NCBI GenBank assembly: GCA_023418315.1
Contig: JAEZZY010000067.1
Location: 1 to 64,000, forward strand
DNA length: 64,000 nucleotides
Reading direction: 5' to 3'
Origin: Bacteroidota bacterium
GTDB taxonomy: Bacteria > Bacteroidota > Bacteroidia > Chitinophagales > Chitinophagaceae
The position numbers and the translations under genes are program-made. The notes beneath the pieces are model-generated. The model did not search any database. It was not told the DNA's origin and saw nothing but the letters and a program-made list of their open reading frames with translations. Shown here one piece after another: positions 1 to 9,697 of this stretch (its first letter is position 1; every line of letters begins with the position of its first letter).

Positions 1-26
1 CACACACACACACACACACACACACA
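1..26. repeat. (CA)13 dinucleotide microsatellite
   Basis: Thirteen uninterrupted CA units run from the window edge. The repeat lies in frame with the downstream secreted protein and would read as alternating His-Thr if translated. Because it touches the edge, its true length and whether it is coding cannot be told. Confidence 0.85.
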
Positions 27-2445
27 GCGCTTTTGCATTAAATTATTCTCTATTTGTATTTTGATCATGTTTGCACCTCTATTTTCATGGTCGCAGGCAA
101 ATGACTGGTACTTTCCGCCGGATATAAAAATGGATGCAAATGGTGGCGGATTTTCCAATTTTTCATGGGGTACGGACATTACAAGCTGCGGTACAGCAAA
201 CTCCCAGCAGGGTGTTCTTTCTACTAATTCAGGTGGCGCAAGCTATCGTGCATTTAACCATTGCAGTATTTATGATTTTAATGGCACAAACATCAACCCC
301 GCTAACTGGGGAGCGGATATTTTGTTTACAGTTCCGGGGCTGTGCAATCAATATTGGGAAGTTTCCTGGAAATATGTTTCGGGACCGCCCAAATCTATAA
401 AGCTAAGTATCGTGAAGTACAATGGCGAAAATCCTGAGAACATGGAATTTATTGAAGAAGAGGAGATAACCCCGCGCCCTGATGATGTACCCGAAGGTGG
501 GTGCGGACTTACCGGAAGCTGGGATGTAGCCGTTTCGCCATTGGCAAATGACGGCTCACGAACCATTTATGCAGTATTTGGCAGCGGGTTGGTGAGCTGG
601 ACAATAGATGCAAGCGGAAGTGTGAATTATAACGGGCTGTTGGCTGCGTTACCCTACGCTGTAAACCATCAGGTACGCATGGAAGTAACCTCCGATGGCA
701 ACCATGTCATTATGAATCCCTGCGGGTATCAGGGAGTGATGATTTATGATTTGTACCCTGCGCATGGTGCACCCAGCGTTCGGTTAATATCTGTGGGGAA
801 ATATATTTCAGGCTACGAATATGTACCTGCGGGTATTACAGGCAGCAACGAACGACTGTACGTGAGCAGCCATGATGCTACAGCACCTTATGCGGGCGGT
901 ATCACCTACTACGATTTTAACACCGGCAGCGGACCTACAACCCCTTTTACATACAGTTCGCACCAGGTATTCGGATTTACGGAGATAGAGCTTGCTAAAG
1001 ACGGTAATCTGTATTTTGCCTACAACCCAAGTTTCGGCTCCGGCTTTGTGAGCGGAGCGGGAGATTTGTATTATTTTAACCCTGCATCTGCGAGCAGTGC
1101 ATCGCCTAATCAGGCAGCAAGTGGTGGCGAGGTTTCTACTTATTTTAACTGGGGCTATTACATTCAGCGGCAGATTGATGGGGAAAATTATGACGTGACG
1201 GATTATGCGGTATCTCAGGCTCAATGGGATATAGAAGGGATTATACAGCCCAATTGGTTTACAATAAACAACCTCTACATTTGCGATGGTGTATTAATGC
1301 TCAACGCACTAATAAGTGGCTACCATACTTCTTACAGTATCAAGATTGAGAATGGTGCTATCAGCCCGCCATTTTACAGTTTTACTGCGAGTGGTACTCA
1401 GTTCAGCCCAAGTCCGGTAACTCTAAATGGCTCGGCAACTAACAATAGTACTAATTTGATTGATAATTTCTCATGGTTAGATACTTACACAGGCGCAATC
1501 AGAGTTACGATAACTGTAAATGGTTGTGGTAATGCTTCCAGTTCTATGCTCTTTAATGTAGCGGGTTCTACAACGACTTTGGCAAATTATATGTATAAAA
1601 GATACAATGGTGGTAGCTATGGTACACCATATAAAACTCCAACAACCTCATTGCCAATTACAACTACTATGCCGTCAGGAACCCCTCTTGCAACCTATAG
1701 CGCAAATATTGATAATGCTAGCGGGTGGATGGGACCAGCTCGGACACTTGGTATAGACGATATTAATACAAATGGAACTTATACACTTGTTGTATATCAA
1801 GTAGACCCAAATACTGGCGAAAGATATGTTGATCCTATAAGTAATGCATCTGCTCCCGATCTTGCCTATAATCAACTTGTTGGTTCTACTTCTGGCGGAG
1901 GCTTTTTGTTCAATGATCAAACTGTAACATTTGACGCTAATAATCCCCCCTTTTATAACTCTGGCAGTCCGACAAGTGACATTGAATATTTTGAGAACTA
2001 TCACGATTGGGCATACAATCAAGGAACTTCAGCGCAGTCTGAGTTTAGCAATAGAGTTTATTGTGTGGAATTTTCTGTTACAACTCCTCCTCCTTTCAAT
2101 TGTAGTGTTACTAAAAGAAGTTTCTTTAGAATAGCGATTAACACATCCTTATCAATGGCGCATAGTGGTGCAGCACGTTATGCTATTAGCCCAAATAGCG
2201 ATGAAAAAAATAAAGGTGTTGAACTTTACCCAAACCCTGTTGATGAGATTCTCTCAATAAATATTCCTTTAGAATGGGAAAGTGCAGAACTTATCTTGAC
2301 CAATTGCATTGGACAGACTATTACTCAAAAGAAACTTTCGTTAATGGATATGAGTGTAGATGTAAAAAGTCTTAAGACTGGGATATACTTCTACCGTCTC
2401 GTAGTTGACGGAAATAAATTTGATGGGAAACTTATAAAAAGATAA
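1..2445 (+). CDS. Large secreted protein with T9SS type A C-terminal sorting domain, 5' end not resolved
   Basis: The frame is open from the first base, so the true start may lie outside the window; candidate internal starts are TTG at 61 and ATG at 67. A hydrophobic stretch ending in FSWSQA just before NDWYF looks like a signal peptide cut after Ala. Residues about 150-400 (counted from 61) carry short repeats typical of beta-propeller or beta-rich surface proteins. The last 75 residues form a type A sorting domain: YPNP near the start, TGIYFYRLVVDG and a basic end KLIKR. That domain directs export through the type IX secretion system and anchoring to the cell surface. The gene's TAA shares a base with the next frame's first ATG. 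From about 1440 onward the base usage becomes clearly AT-richer. The function of the mature protein is not recognised. Confidence 0.8.
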   Translation, partial: HTHTHTHTQRFCIKLFSICILIMFAPLFSWSQANDWYFPPDIKMDANGGGFSNFSWGTDITSCGTANSQQGVLSTNSGGASYRAFNHCSIYDFNGTNINPANWGADILFTVPGLCNQYWEVSWKYVSGPPKSIKLSIVKYNGENPENMEFIEEEEITPRPDDVPEGGCGLTGSWDVAVSPLANDGSRTIYAVFGSGLVSWTIDASGSVNYNGLLAALPYAVNHQVRMEVTSDGNHVIMNPCGYQGVMIYDLYPAHGAPSVRLISVGKYISGYEYVPAGITGSNERLYVSSHDATAPYAGGITYYDFNTGSGPTTPFTYSSHQVFGFTEIELAKDGNLYFAYNPSFGSGFVSGAGDLYYFNPASASSASPNQAASGGEVSTYFNWGYYIQRQIDGENYDVTDYAVSQAQWDIEGIIQPNWFTINNLYICDGVLMLNALISGYHTSYSIKIENGAISPPFYSFTASGTQFSPSPVTLNGSATNNSTNLIDNFSWLDTYTGAIRVTITVNGCGNASSSMLFNVAGSTTTLANYMYKRYNGGSYGTPYKTPTTSLPITTTMPSGTPLATYSANIDNASGWMGPARTLGIDDINTNGTYTLVVYQVDPNTGERYVDPISNASAPDLAYNQLVGSTSGGGFLFNDQTVTFDANNPPFYNSGSPTSDIEYFENYHDWAYNQGTSAQSEFSNRVYCVEFSVTTPPPFNCSVTKRSFFRIAINTSLSMAHSGAARYAISPNSDEKNKGVELYPNPVDEILSINIPLEWESAELILTNCIGQTITQKKLSLMDMSVDVKSLKTGIYFYRLVVDGNKFDGKLIKR

Positions 2446-2507
2446 TGTTTAAATTTATTTGGGGTAGCTTCGATATTCGCTGCTATCCCAAATTTTTCAT
2501 TTTCGTG

Positions 2508-4943
2508 ATGAGAAGTGTTTTTCTAATTACAATTTTATTTATAACACGTGCATGTCAAGCACAACTTCCTGCCAATTTTAATTTGGTACCCAATTCCCAA
2601 TTTGATTTAAACAGCCATGGCGATATCGATGATACTACATTTAATAATAATGAAACATGCTGGGTTCGTGCTGGGAGGGGAGGAGGTCATATTGATATAT
2701 TTTTCAATGGCTATTATGACACTACACATCAGATAACAGTAAAAAATTTAATTGATTATTATGATGGAGCTTTTCTTCAAAATAGATACTTCAGGTTTAA
2801 AAAATCCACTTTAGAAGTAGTAGATACAAATCGCCCATATTATAGCGACTATATTCAAACCAAACTTTTGGAACCACTTCTGCCAAATATTACTTATACA
2901 TTCGCTTTCAAACTAGTTAGTTTTAAATTAAGCCCTACGGCATACAAGCAAGTTGATACCTCTTCTGGAGGTGGAACAATATTATTAAATAGGTTGAAAA
3001 ATATAGGTGCTTATTTTAGTCACAATCAGATAAGAGATTATGGTCAGGACGTTTTGCACTATTCTCCCCAAATCAATTTTACGCAGTGGACGTCTTCTGT
3101 AACCGATACTGTTAATGAAGTCATTCTAAAAGGTAGTTTTACTGCTATGGGAGGTGAACAATATCTTACTATTGGCAATTTTGATTATTTTATTGATTAT
3201 AATCTTGATCCTGAATTTCCAAATTACGAACTTCTTAGCAATCATCAACCTGATACATTTGATTGTATTGATGCAAAACTCATCACCTCAGTCTCCCTCG
3301 TACGCGACACCACCCAACCCATGATCAGCCTGTCCCAATTCTCTCTCGGCAATGATACGGTCATCTGCCCTAATGATACCCTCACCCTCGGTGGTGAGCC
3401 GTACTTTTTTCATTACTGGTGGAATACTGGTGATACAACAAGATTTATAGAAGTAACGCAGCCGGGCACGTATTGGTGTACGGTGGATTTTGGCTGTGCC
3501 ACTTATACTGATACCATTCACATCCGTCCGCCGCTCACCACCGCTTTTTTCGATATACCTGATACCTCTGTCTGCGATATAGACTATACCGTACAGGCAC
3601 CTCCGGGGTTTGCCCGCTATCTGTGGAGCGACAACAGTACTGCCGACAGCCTGCATATTACCACAGCCGGTACGTTTTGGCTTCATGCAGACAATGGCTG
3701 CGGGCTTACCCATACCGATACCTTCACCGTTTCTGCTATGGATACGGCACAACCGCCTTCACCGTTATCTGATATTTTTCTATGCAGCCCCACAGGGGAA
3801 ACCGTCATTGCCGATACCGGCTTTGCAAGCTATCTCTGGAGTACCGGCGATACTACGCAAGCCATTACTATTATACAACCGGGTACTTACACGTTGGAAG
3901 TGGTAAGCCGCTGCGGTGCTGTGTACCGCGATACCGTTGAAGCATTTGCAGCTGTAACAGAAATTGATCTCGGCAACGACACCCTCATTTGTAATGCAGC
4001 AATGAACCATACACTTTCTATACCTGCATCCCTTTCTGATATTCTTTGGAGTACAGGTAGTAATGCTAATACAATAACGATTATTGCTCCGGGCATTTAC
4101 TACGTTACCGCTGCAAGTCCCTGTGGTGTACTATCAGATACTATCATTATTAGTTTTTGCATACCTGAAATAGAGAATGTAAGTCTTTCTTCACAAACCA
4201 TCTGTGTGGGTGAATGTATTATTGTTTCCGGGGAAAGCAGCAACTATCCTCAAACATGGCTGTGGAGTTTTGAAGGAGGCACGCCGGATTATTACAACGG
4301 GCAAACCCCCACGCCGATATGCTACACTACTGTTGGCAATTATAACATCACACTCATAGCAGGCAACGCCGGTGGCAGCGATACCTTTACTTCGACTATA
4401 AACGTCTTGCCTGTACCGCAAGGCAGGTTTGACGACACGACTATCAACGTTCCTTATAAGACCCTGCTTCACCTGCAAGCCTGTGCCGAGGGGCAGCATG
4501 TGTATTGGTATCGTGGTGATAGTCTGGTGTGTAGCGATTGTGCTGTATATAGTTTTGAAGCCAAAGACTGGCAAAGTGTTTATTATTGTGTAGTGGAAAA
4601 TGCGGAGGGTATTTGCAGCGACACCTGTTTTTACAACGTGCATGTTTATGATATTCCTACGGATGTATGGCTGCCTACGGCGTTCAGTCCTAACGGCGAT
4701 GGCAGGAATGACAAGTTTAAGGTGCTTACCGACAATCCTAATTTTTTATTACACAGTCTTTCTGTTTACAACCGTTGGGGGCAGCGCATTTACTATGGTA
4801 CCAATGATAAAGGCGGATGGGATGGAACCTTTGACGGAAAACCTGTAGAAAACGGTGTTTATTTTTGGTCGTTGAAATATCGGATATTGGGCGTGGACAA
4901 AGAGTTTTTTTACCTGAAAGGGGATGTAACGGTGGTGCGTTAG
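2508..4943 (+). CDS. Secreted multi-domain protein with Ig-like repeats, PKD domain and gliding-motility (type B) C-terminal domain
   Basis: The ATG at 2508 is preferred over the one at 2445 because it opens a clean signal peptide (MRSVFLITILFITRA, cut after CQA). The first 260 residues are not recognised. Then come four tandem Ig-like repeats of about 60 residues, each with a conserved LWSTGDTT-like strand, a PGTY turn and a Cys pair. A PKD domain follows (WSFEGGTP ... VGNYNITLIAGNAGG). The last 90 residues are the gliding-motility-associated domain (TAFSPNGDGRND, YNRWGQRIY, GGWDGTFDGKPVENGVYFW), a T9SS type B signal. It is therefore probably exported by T9SS and acts outside the cell, in adhesion or polymer binding; that role is inference. 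The first ~770 bases are AT-rich like the 3' half of the preceding gene, whereas the repeats are GC-richer, with a sharp change near 3280. Confidence 0.85.
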   Translation: MRSVFLITILFITRACQAQLPANFNLVPNSQFDLNSHGDIDDTTFNNNETCWVRAGRGGGHIDIFFNGYYDTTHQITVKNLIDYYDGAFLQNRYFRFKKSTLEVVDTNRPYYSDYIQTKLLEPLLPNITYTFAFKLVSFKLSPTAYKQVDTSSGGGTILLNRLKNIGAYFSHNQIRDYGQDVLHYSPQINFTQWTSSVTDTVNEVILKGSFTAMGGEQYLTIGNFDYFIDYNLDPEFPNYELLSNHQPDTFDCIDAKLITSVSLVRDTTQPMISLSQFSLGNDTVICPNDTLTLGGEPYFFHYWWNTGDTTRFIEVTQPGTYWCTVDFGCATYTDTIHIRPPLTTAFFDIPDTSVCDIDYTVQAPPGFARYLWSDNSTADSLHITTAGTFWLHADNGCGLTHTDTFTVSAMDTAQPPSPLSDIFLCSPTGETVIADTGFASYLWSTGDTTQAITIIQPGTYTLEVVSRCGAVYRDTVEAFAAVTEIDLGNDTLICNAAMNHTLSIPASLSDILWSTGSNANTITIIAPGIYYVTAASPCGVLSDTIIISFCIPEIENVSLSSQTICVGECIIVSGESSNYPQTWLWSFEGGTPDYYNGQTPTPICYTTVGNYNITLIAGNAGGSDTFTSTINVLPVPQGRFDDTTINVPYKTLLHLQACAEGQHVYWYRGDSLVCSDCAVYSFEAKDWQSVYYCVVENAEGICSDTCFYNVHVYDIPTDVWLPTAFSPNGDGRNDKFKVLTDNPNFLLHSLSVYNRWGQRIYYGTNDKGGWDGTFDGKPVENGVYFWSLKYRILGVDKEFFYLKGDVTVVR

Positions 4944-5133
4944 CTGTATTTATATTGTTACAGGCTGATGCAAAGAGTGAATAACAACAGCAGAACGTGT
5001 TGAGGCAGCATTAGGAGACAACGGGACAATTTTTCGCCGTATTTTTTCTTGAGTGATTTTTTAGGAGTAATAAAACTGTGATGCCTCGCAAAGTTGTTGT
5101 ATAAAAAATTTAAACAACTTCATCTAATTCCCC

Positions 5134-5141
5134 TACCTTTG
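5134..5141 (+). promoter_or_regulatory. Bacteroidota -7 element TACCTTTG before fusA
   Basis: TACCTTTG matches TAnnTTTG, the -7 element used by the primary sigma factor in Bacteroidota. It lies 41 bases before the fusA ATG. No TTG stands at the usual ~19-bp spacing upstream. Confidence 0.6.
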
Positions 5142-5182
5142 CAACCTTAAAAAAATTTGAAACAATCATTTAAATTATAACA

Positions 5183-7333
5183 ATGGCAGACTTACGCTTT
5201 CAGCGCAACTTTGGTATTGCAGCGCACATTGATGCCGGTAAAACCACTACTACAGAACGTATCCTTCGTTACACCGGTATGATCCACCGCATAGGTGAGG
5301 TGCATGACGGCGGCGCTACCACCGACTGGATGGAGCAAGAAAAAGAACGCGGTATCACCATCACCTCCGCAGCTGTGAGCTGTAAATGGCAATTTCCTAC
5401 AGACAAAGGGAAAGCCATCCCCGGCACATCCAAAGAATATTCTTTTAACATTATTGATACCCCCGGCCACGTGGATTTTACCGTAGAGGTAGAACGCTCT
5501 ATGCGCGTACTGGATGGCCTCATCGCTTTGTTCTCCGCCGTAGATGGCGTGGAACCACAGTCGGAAACCGTATGGCGTCAGGCAAACCGTTATAAAGTAC
5601 CGCGTATCGGGTTTGTAAATAAAATGGACCGTATAGGCGCAGACTTCCTGAACGTGGTAAAACAAGTAAAGGAAATGCTGGGCGCCAATGCCGTGCCTTT
5701 GCAATTGCCTATAGGCGCTGAAGATAATTTCAAAGGCGTGGTGGATCTGATAAAAATGAAAGGAATCGTATGGCACGTGGAAACAGAAGGGATGACCTTT
5801 GACGAAATAGATGTGCCTGCCGATATGCTGGACGAAGCAAATGAATGGAGAGGTAAACTGGTAGAAGCCGTTGCCGAATATGACGATACTTTAATGGAAA
5901 AATTCTTTGAAGATCCTAATTCCATCTCCGAAGAAGAATTGCATGAAGCCATCCGCAAAGCATGTATAGACCTCAGCATCGTACCGATGATGTGCGGTTC
6001 TTCCTTTAAAAACAAAGGCGTACAAACTGCGCTTGATGCCGTTTGTCGCTACCTGCCTTCTCCGGTAGATATAGATGCGATAGAAGGTACAGACCCCGAT
6101 GATACCGAAAAAGTATTGGTGCGTAAGCCCGATCCGAAAGAACCGTTTGCGGCATTGGCGTTTAAAATCATGACCGATCCGTTTGTGGGTCGTCTCGCGT
6201 TCTTCCGTGTATATTCCGGCCATCTGGATGCAGGCTCTTATGTGCTGAATGTACGCTCCGGTAAAAACGAACGTATCTCCCGCATCATGAAAATGTTTGC
6301 CAACAAGCAAAATCCGATTGACTTTATCGAAGCCGGCGACATAGGCGCTGCGGTAGGCTTTAAAGATATCAAAACAGGGGATACCCTTTGCGATGAAAAA
6401 CATCCGATCGTTCTGGAAAACATGTTTATTCCGGAACCGGTAATCGCTATCGCGGTAGAGCCTAAGACACAAGCAGATGTGGATAAAATGGGTATGGCTA
6501 TAGCCAAGCTCGTGGAAGAAGATCCGACCCTTCGTGTCAATACCGATGAAGACACCGGACAAACCATCCTGCGCGGTATGGGTGAGCTGCACCTTGAGAT
6601 CATCATAGACCGTATGAAACGCGAGTTTAAAGTAGAAGTGAACCAGGGCGCTCCTCAGGTGGCTTATAAAGAAGCCTTCACCCTGAAGGTGGAACACCGT
6701 GAGGTATTCAAAAAACAATCCGGGGGTCGTGGTAAATTTGCCGACATCATGTTTGAAATCGGACCGGCAGATGAAGAATTTTTGAAAGAAGGAAAAGGCA
6801 CCTACCAGTTTATTAACGATATCTTTGGTGGTTCTATCCCTCGTGAATTTATCCCTGCTATTCAAAAAGGTTTTGAAGCCTCTATGACTACAGGTCCTTT
6901 GGGCGGATTCCCGGTTGAAAATATGCGTATCCGTATCTTCGACGGTTCTTTCCACGCAGTGGATTCCGACTCTATGTCTTTCGAACTTTGTGCAAAATCC
7001 GGTTTCCGTGAAGCAGGTCGCAAAGCGAAGCCCATCATCCTTGAACCCATCATGAAAGTAGAAGTATTGACGCCTGACCAATACATGGGTGATGTATCCG
7101 GCGACTTGAACCGCCGTCGTGCTTTGCTGGAAGGTATGGACTCACGCAATAACCTTCAGGTGATAAAAGCGAAAGTGCCGCTGAGCGAAATGTTTGGCTA
7201 TGTAACGCAGCTTCGCTCGCTCTCTTCCGGTCGCGCCTCTTCTACGATGGAATTTAGCCACTACGCACAAGCTCCTCGCAATATCGAAGAGGAAGTAGTA
7301 GCTAAAGCGAAAGGAAATAAAGTAAGCGCTTAA
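5183..7333 (+). CDS. fusA: Elongation factor G
   Basis: This is the translational GTPase that moves tRNA and mRNA through the ribosome and helps recycle it with RRF; it acts in the cytosol. The order of domains is complete for the family at 716 residues. G1 AHIDAGKTTTTE is at about residue 14, the switch I region ends in ERGITIT, switch II is DTPGHVDFT, and G4 is NKMD. Domain IV ends with the usual GYVTQLRSLSSGRASS region. The start fits the typical MADLRFQRNFGI opening. The gene stands alone, with its own -7 element upstream and a strong terminator downstream, not in the usual rpsL-rpsG-fusA string, which is unusual. Confidence 0.97.
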   Translation: MADLRFQRNFGIAAHIDAGKTTTTERILRYTGMIHRIGEVHDGGATTDWMEQEKERGITITSAAVSCKWQFPTDKGKAIPGTSKEYSFNIIDTPGHVDFTVEVERSMRVLDGLIALFSAVDGVEPQSETVWRQANRYKVPRIGFVNKMDRIGADFLNVVKQVKEMLGANAVPLQLPIGAEDNFKGVVDLIKMKGIVWHVETEGMTFDEIDVPADMLDEANEWRGKLVEAVAEYDDTLMEKFFEDPNSISEEELHEAIRKACIDLSIVPMMCGSSFKNKGVQTALDAVCRYLPSPVDIDAIEGTDPDDTEKVLVRKPDPKEPFAALAFKIMTDPFVGRLAFFRVYSGHLDAGSYVLNVRSGKNERISRIMKMFANKQNPIDFIEAGDIGAAVGFKDIKTGDTLCDEKHPIVLENMFIPEPVIAIAVEPKTQADVDKMGMAIAKLVEEDPTLRVNTDEDTGQTILRGMGELHLEIIIDRMKREFKVEVNQGAPQVAYKEAFTLKVEHREVFKKQSGGRGKFADIMFEIGPADEEFLKEGKGTYQFINDIFGGSIPREFIPAIQKGFEASMTTGPLGGFPVENMRIRIFDGSFHAVDSDSMSFELCAKSGFREAGRKAKPIILEPIMKVEVLTPDQYMGDVSGDLNRRRALLEGMDSRNNLQVIKAKVPLSEMFGYVTQLRSLSSGRASSTMEFSHYAQAPRNIEEEVVAKAKGNKVSA

Positions 7334-7371
7334 AATCGCTGCTTGACCATAATACCAGTTTGAATAAATAT

Positions 7372-7412
7372 AAAGAGGCTGTCTCAGAAGGTTCGAGACA
7401 GCCTCTTTTTTC
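7372..7412 (+). terminator. Rho-independent terminator of fusA
   Basis: A perfect 13-bp inverted repeat (AAGAGGCTGTCTC / GAGACAGCCTCTT) with a 9-base loop runs straight into a T tract. Confidence 0.9.
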
Positions 7413-7645
7413 TTTGAATATCTGATGGCGGTAGATGGACATTTACACGATTCTCAAAGCCTGTATTTTGCTTCCGAGATTGCCCGTTTCCGATGTGCTC
7501 TCCTTAGCATCAAAGACAGAGGCTCGTTTCAAAATGATGCAGATGAACAAATTTTGAAATTATCAGGGTGTTATGTTGATGACCTTCCAACCTGTTTCCC
7601 GATGAAGAAGCATCATCATCTAAAACAATCTATTCCATATTTCCC
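7413..7645. other. Intergenic stretch without a supported gene
   Basis: Between the fusA terminator and the next lipoprotein an open frame of 74 codons exists, but its product has no signal peptide, domain or recognisable motif and its composition is not gene-like. No TAnnTTTG element was found here. The promoter of the lipoprotein must lie in this stretch but was not recognised. Confidence 0.5.
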
Positions 7646-9526
7646 ATGAAACAAGTTTTTATTACGCTCACCGTAGCACTATCCTTATTCTTTTTTCAAG
7701 GGTGTAAAAAAGACCGGCCCGGCGACCGCTCCGATCCACAGCCCGATAGCGAACAAATAGCCGATATGTTCAATGTGCAGGATGGCGCGTTGATGATATA
7801 TGAGCATGCTCTCAATACGCATCATGACTCGCTACAGGCGATCTTAGATATGGGGAAGTGGCTGACTCGCCAAGACGGAGTAAAAACAGTAACCTTAGTG
7901 GATGACAACCGGCTCGTCATCCAATATGAAAACGGAATCAAAAGCTCCATTGGCATTATCCGGGAGGGAATCAACGGACAACACGATATCCGGCAAGGTG
8001 GAAGGAGTACTATGAACGGTTCTGTTACCACCTATCATATCGGTGGTAAAAGCAATAACACATTAAGCTCAAAAAACATCGGGAGTGATAAAGTGCTTAT
8101 CCTTTGCCCTTTTTATAGCGAATTTTATTCGGGAAGCTATCCCTACTTAGACCTGTTTAAAGATGCAAAAACTCCGCTGGAAGTAACGTTAATTACCGAC
8201 AATAAATGCACCATTGATTTGCTGGAAACCTTTCATGAGTATGGTTTTATCATTTTGAACACGCATGGAGATGTTGACGGCTCCTTCCAATTGCATACCG
8301 GCACCGAAAAATTTGACCTGCCCGAAAGACCGAATACGACAGAGAAACAATGGACAGCGCAGCACATTCATGATTTTCTGAACATCTCAGGTAATGACAT
8401 GATCCAAAAAGTCAAAAACGGCTATTATACATTTGAATTTACGGGAATCATTAATCCGGCTGGCGAAATCAAGAGAACGGTGGCGCTTGGCGTTACCGGG
8501 CTTGCTATCAAAGGTATTTCCAATAAACTGAAAGATGCGGTAGTATTCGGCAACCATTGCTATAGCGGTCAGAGAGAGGAAGGGGCGGAAGTATATGTTT
8601 TAACTGCACGAGATATGCCTGCGGCCTGGCAATCTGCCGGGGCAGCAGCTTACTATGGGTTTGCTTTCAGTGACGGAAAAACATCCGTAGTGGATAACAA
8701 ATTTTCGCTGGAAATGGAGAAAAGGATCATTACCCGATTGGTAAAGGAGGGTGATTCTACAGGCATTGCTCATCTGGACGCAAGTCTTAGCGAATATTCT
8801 TATCCGCAACTCAGGAGAATAAGGAAGCTTGTTACACAAGTCATCACTGACTCGCTGTCGGTAGAAACGCTAAAAACAAATTGGGAAACGGAAAAAGTGC
8901 CGGATAATTTGTATTGTAAGCTTTTTATGAGTCCGGAGTATGCCTATGGCTGCGGAGAATTTACCGATCCCCGTGATGGCGAAAAATATAAACTGGCCTG
9001 CATAGGCAATCAAGTGTGGTTTGCTGAAAATCTACGGTACGCCGGTGTAGGAAGGGATTACGATGATAATCCTGCATATAGGGCCGAATATGGTAGACTC
9101 TATACATTTGGTGAAGCGATGAACAGTCTCCATTCTTCTTCCAACCCAAGTGGCATACAAGGTATCTGCCCTAAAGGATGGCATGTTCCTTCCAAAGCGG
9201 AATGGGATGAGCTGCTAACAGCTGTAGGAACAGAACCGGAAACCAAGCTGCGATCTAAAGACAAATGGAGCGATCCTGGTACCGATGACGTGGGTTTCAA
9301 CATGAAACCGGGGGGGTATATGAGCGGGGACGTATCTACTCTTATGGGCTCCAGCGCTTTTTTATGGTCCACAACCCAGGGCGCTAAATGGGGAGACGAT
9401 GGGAGGACTGGTTATCATATAATACATATACGTCCCACATCTATTAAATATACAGGATGGGGAAATCCCGAATATGGTGGAAATCATGACTTAGGGAAAT
9501 ACTCTTGTCGTTGTGTAAAAGATTAA
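7646..9526 (+). CDS. Lipoprotein with caspase/gingipain-like His-Cys dyad and C-terminal FISUMP domain
   Basis: A type II signal peptide ends in a lipobox with Cys20 (FFQGC-KKD), so the protein is probably lipid-anchored in the envelope. Residues about 145-330 resemble a clan CD cysteine peptidase or CHAT-type core: a hydrophobic strand then NTHGD (His207), and later VVFGNHCYSGQ (Cys305) followed by the alternating pattern expected after the catalytic Cys. Residues about 430-626 form a Fibrobacter succinogenes major paralogous (FISUMP) domain: GNQVWFAENLRY, CPKGWHVPSKAEWDEL, and a final CRCVKD. Peptidase activity is inference from the dyad; the dyad could instead belong to an inactive or self-processing domain. 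It stands alone and is followed by a terminator. The target is unknown. Confidence 0.75.
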   Translation: MKQVFITLTVALSLFFFQGCKKDRPGDRSDPQPDSEQIADMFNVQDGALMIYEHALNTHHDSLQAILDMGKWLTRQDGVKTVTLVDDNRLVIQYENGIKSSIGIIREGINGQHDIRQGGRSTMNGSVTTYHIGGKSNNTLSSKNIGSDKVLILCPFYSEFYSGSYPYLDLFKDAKTPLEVTLITDNKCTIDLLETFHEYGFIILNTHGDVDGSFQLHTGTEKFDLPERPNTTEKQWTAQHIHDFLNISGNDMIQKVKNGYYTFEFTGIINPAGEIKRTVALGVTGLAIKGISNKLKDAVVFGNHCYSGQREEGAEVYVLTARDMPAAWQSAGAAAYYGFAFSDGKTSVVDNKFSLEMEKRIITRLVKEGDSTGIAHLDASLSEYSYPQLRRIRKLVTQVITDSLSVETLKTNWETEKVPDNLYCKLFMSPEYAYGCGEFTDPRDGEKYKLACIGNQVWFAENLRYAGVGRDYDDNPAYRAEYGRLYTFGEAMNSLHSSSNPSGIQGICPKGWHVPSKAEWDELLTAVGTEPETKLRSKDKWSDPGTDDVGFNMKPGGYMSGDVSTLMGSSAFLWSTTQGAKWGDDGRTGYHIIHIRPTSIKYTGWGNPEYGGNHDLGKYSCRCVKD

Positions 9527-9608
9527 GAGATAGAAGGCGTCCAGGGAGAGGTTATACTTCAAACAATCTTATAATCCCCGGTAAAAAGGGACACTACAAT
9601 CTGTTTAT

Positions 9609-9637
9609 TAAACGCCCTACAAAGCAGGGCGTTTTTT
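9609..9637. terminator. Hairpin terminator between convergent genes
   Basis: AACGCCCT and AGGGCGTT form an 8-bp stem followed by TTTT on the plus strand. On the minus strand the hairpin is followed by a weaker T-rich run, so it may serve both convergent genes. Confidence 0.75.
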
Positions 9638-9697
9638 AGTGATAATGTAGTTGTTAAAAATTGATTTGAGCATACTATAAATTATCAAAAGCCACCG

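Noticed and set aside
5891..7081. 396-codon frame on the minus strand inside fusA
   Set aside because: It lies wholly antisense to a certain gene and its product is rich in His, Phe and Tyr, as expected from a shadow frame of a codon-biased gene.
7425..7649. 74-codon frame before the caspase-like lipoprotein
   Set aside because: No signal peptide, domain, promoter or gene-like composition; it only happens to overlap the next ATG by four bases.
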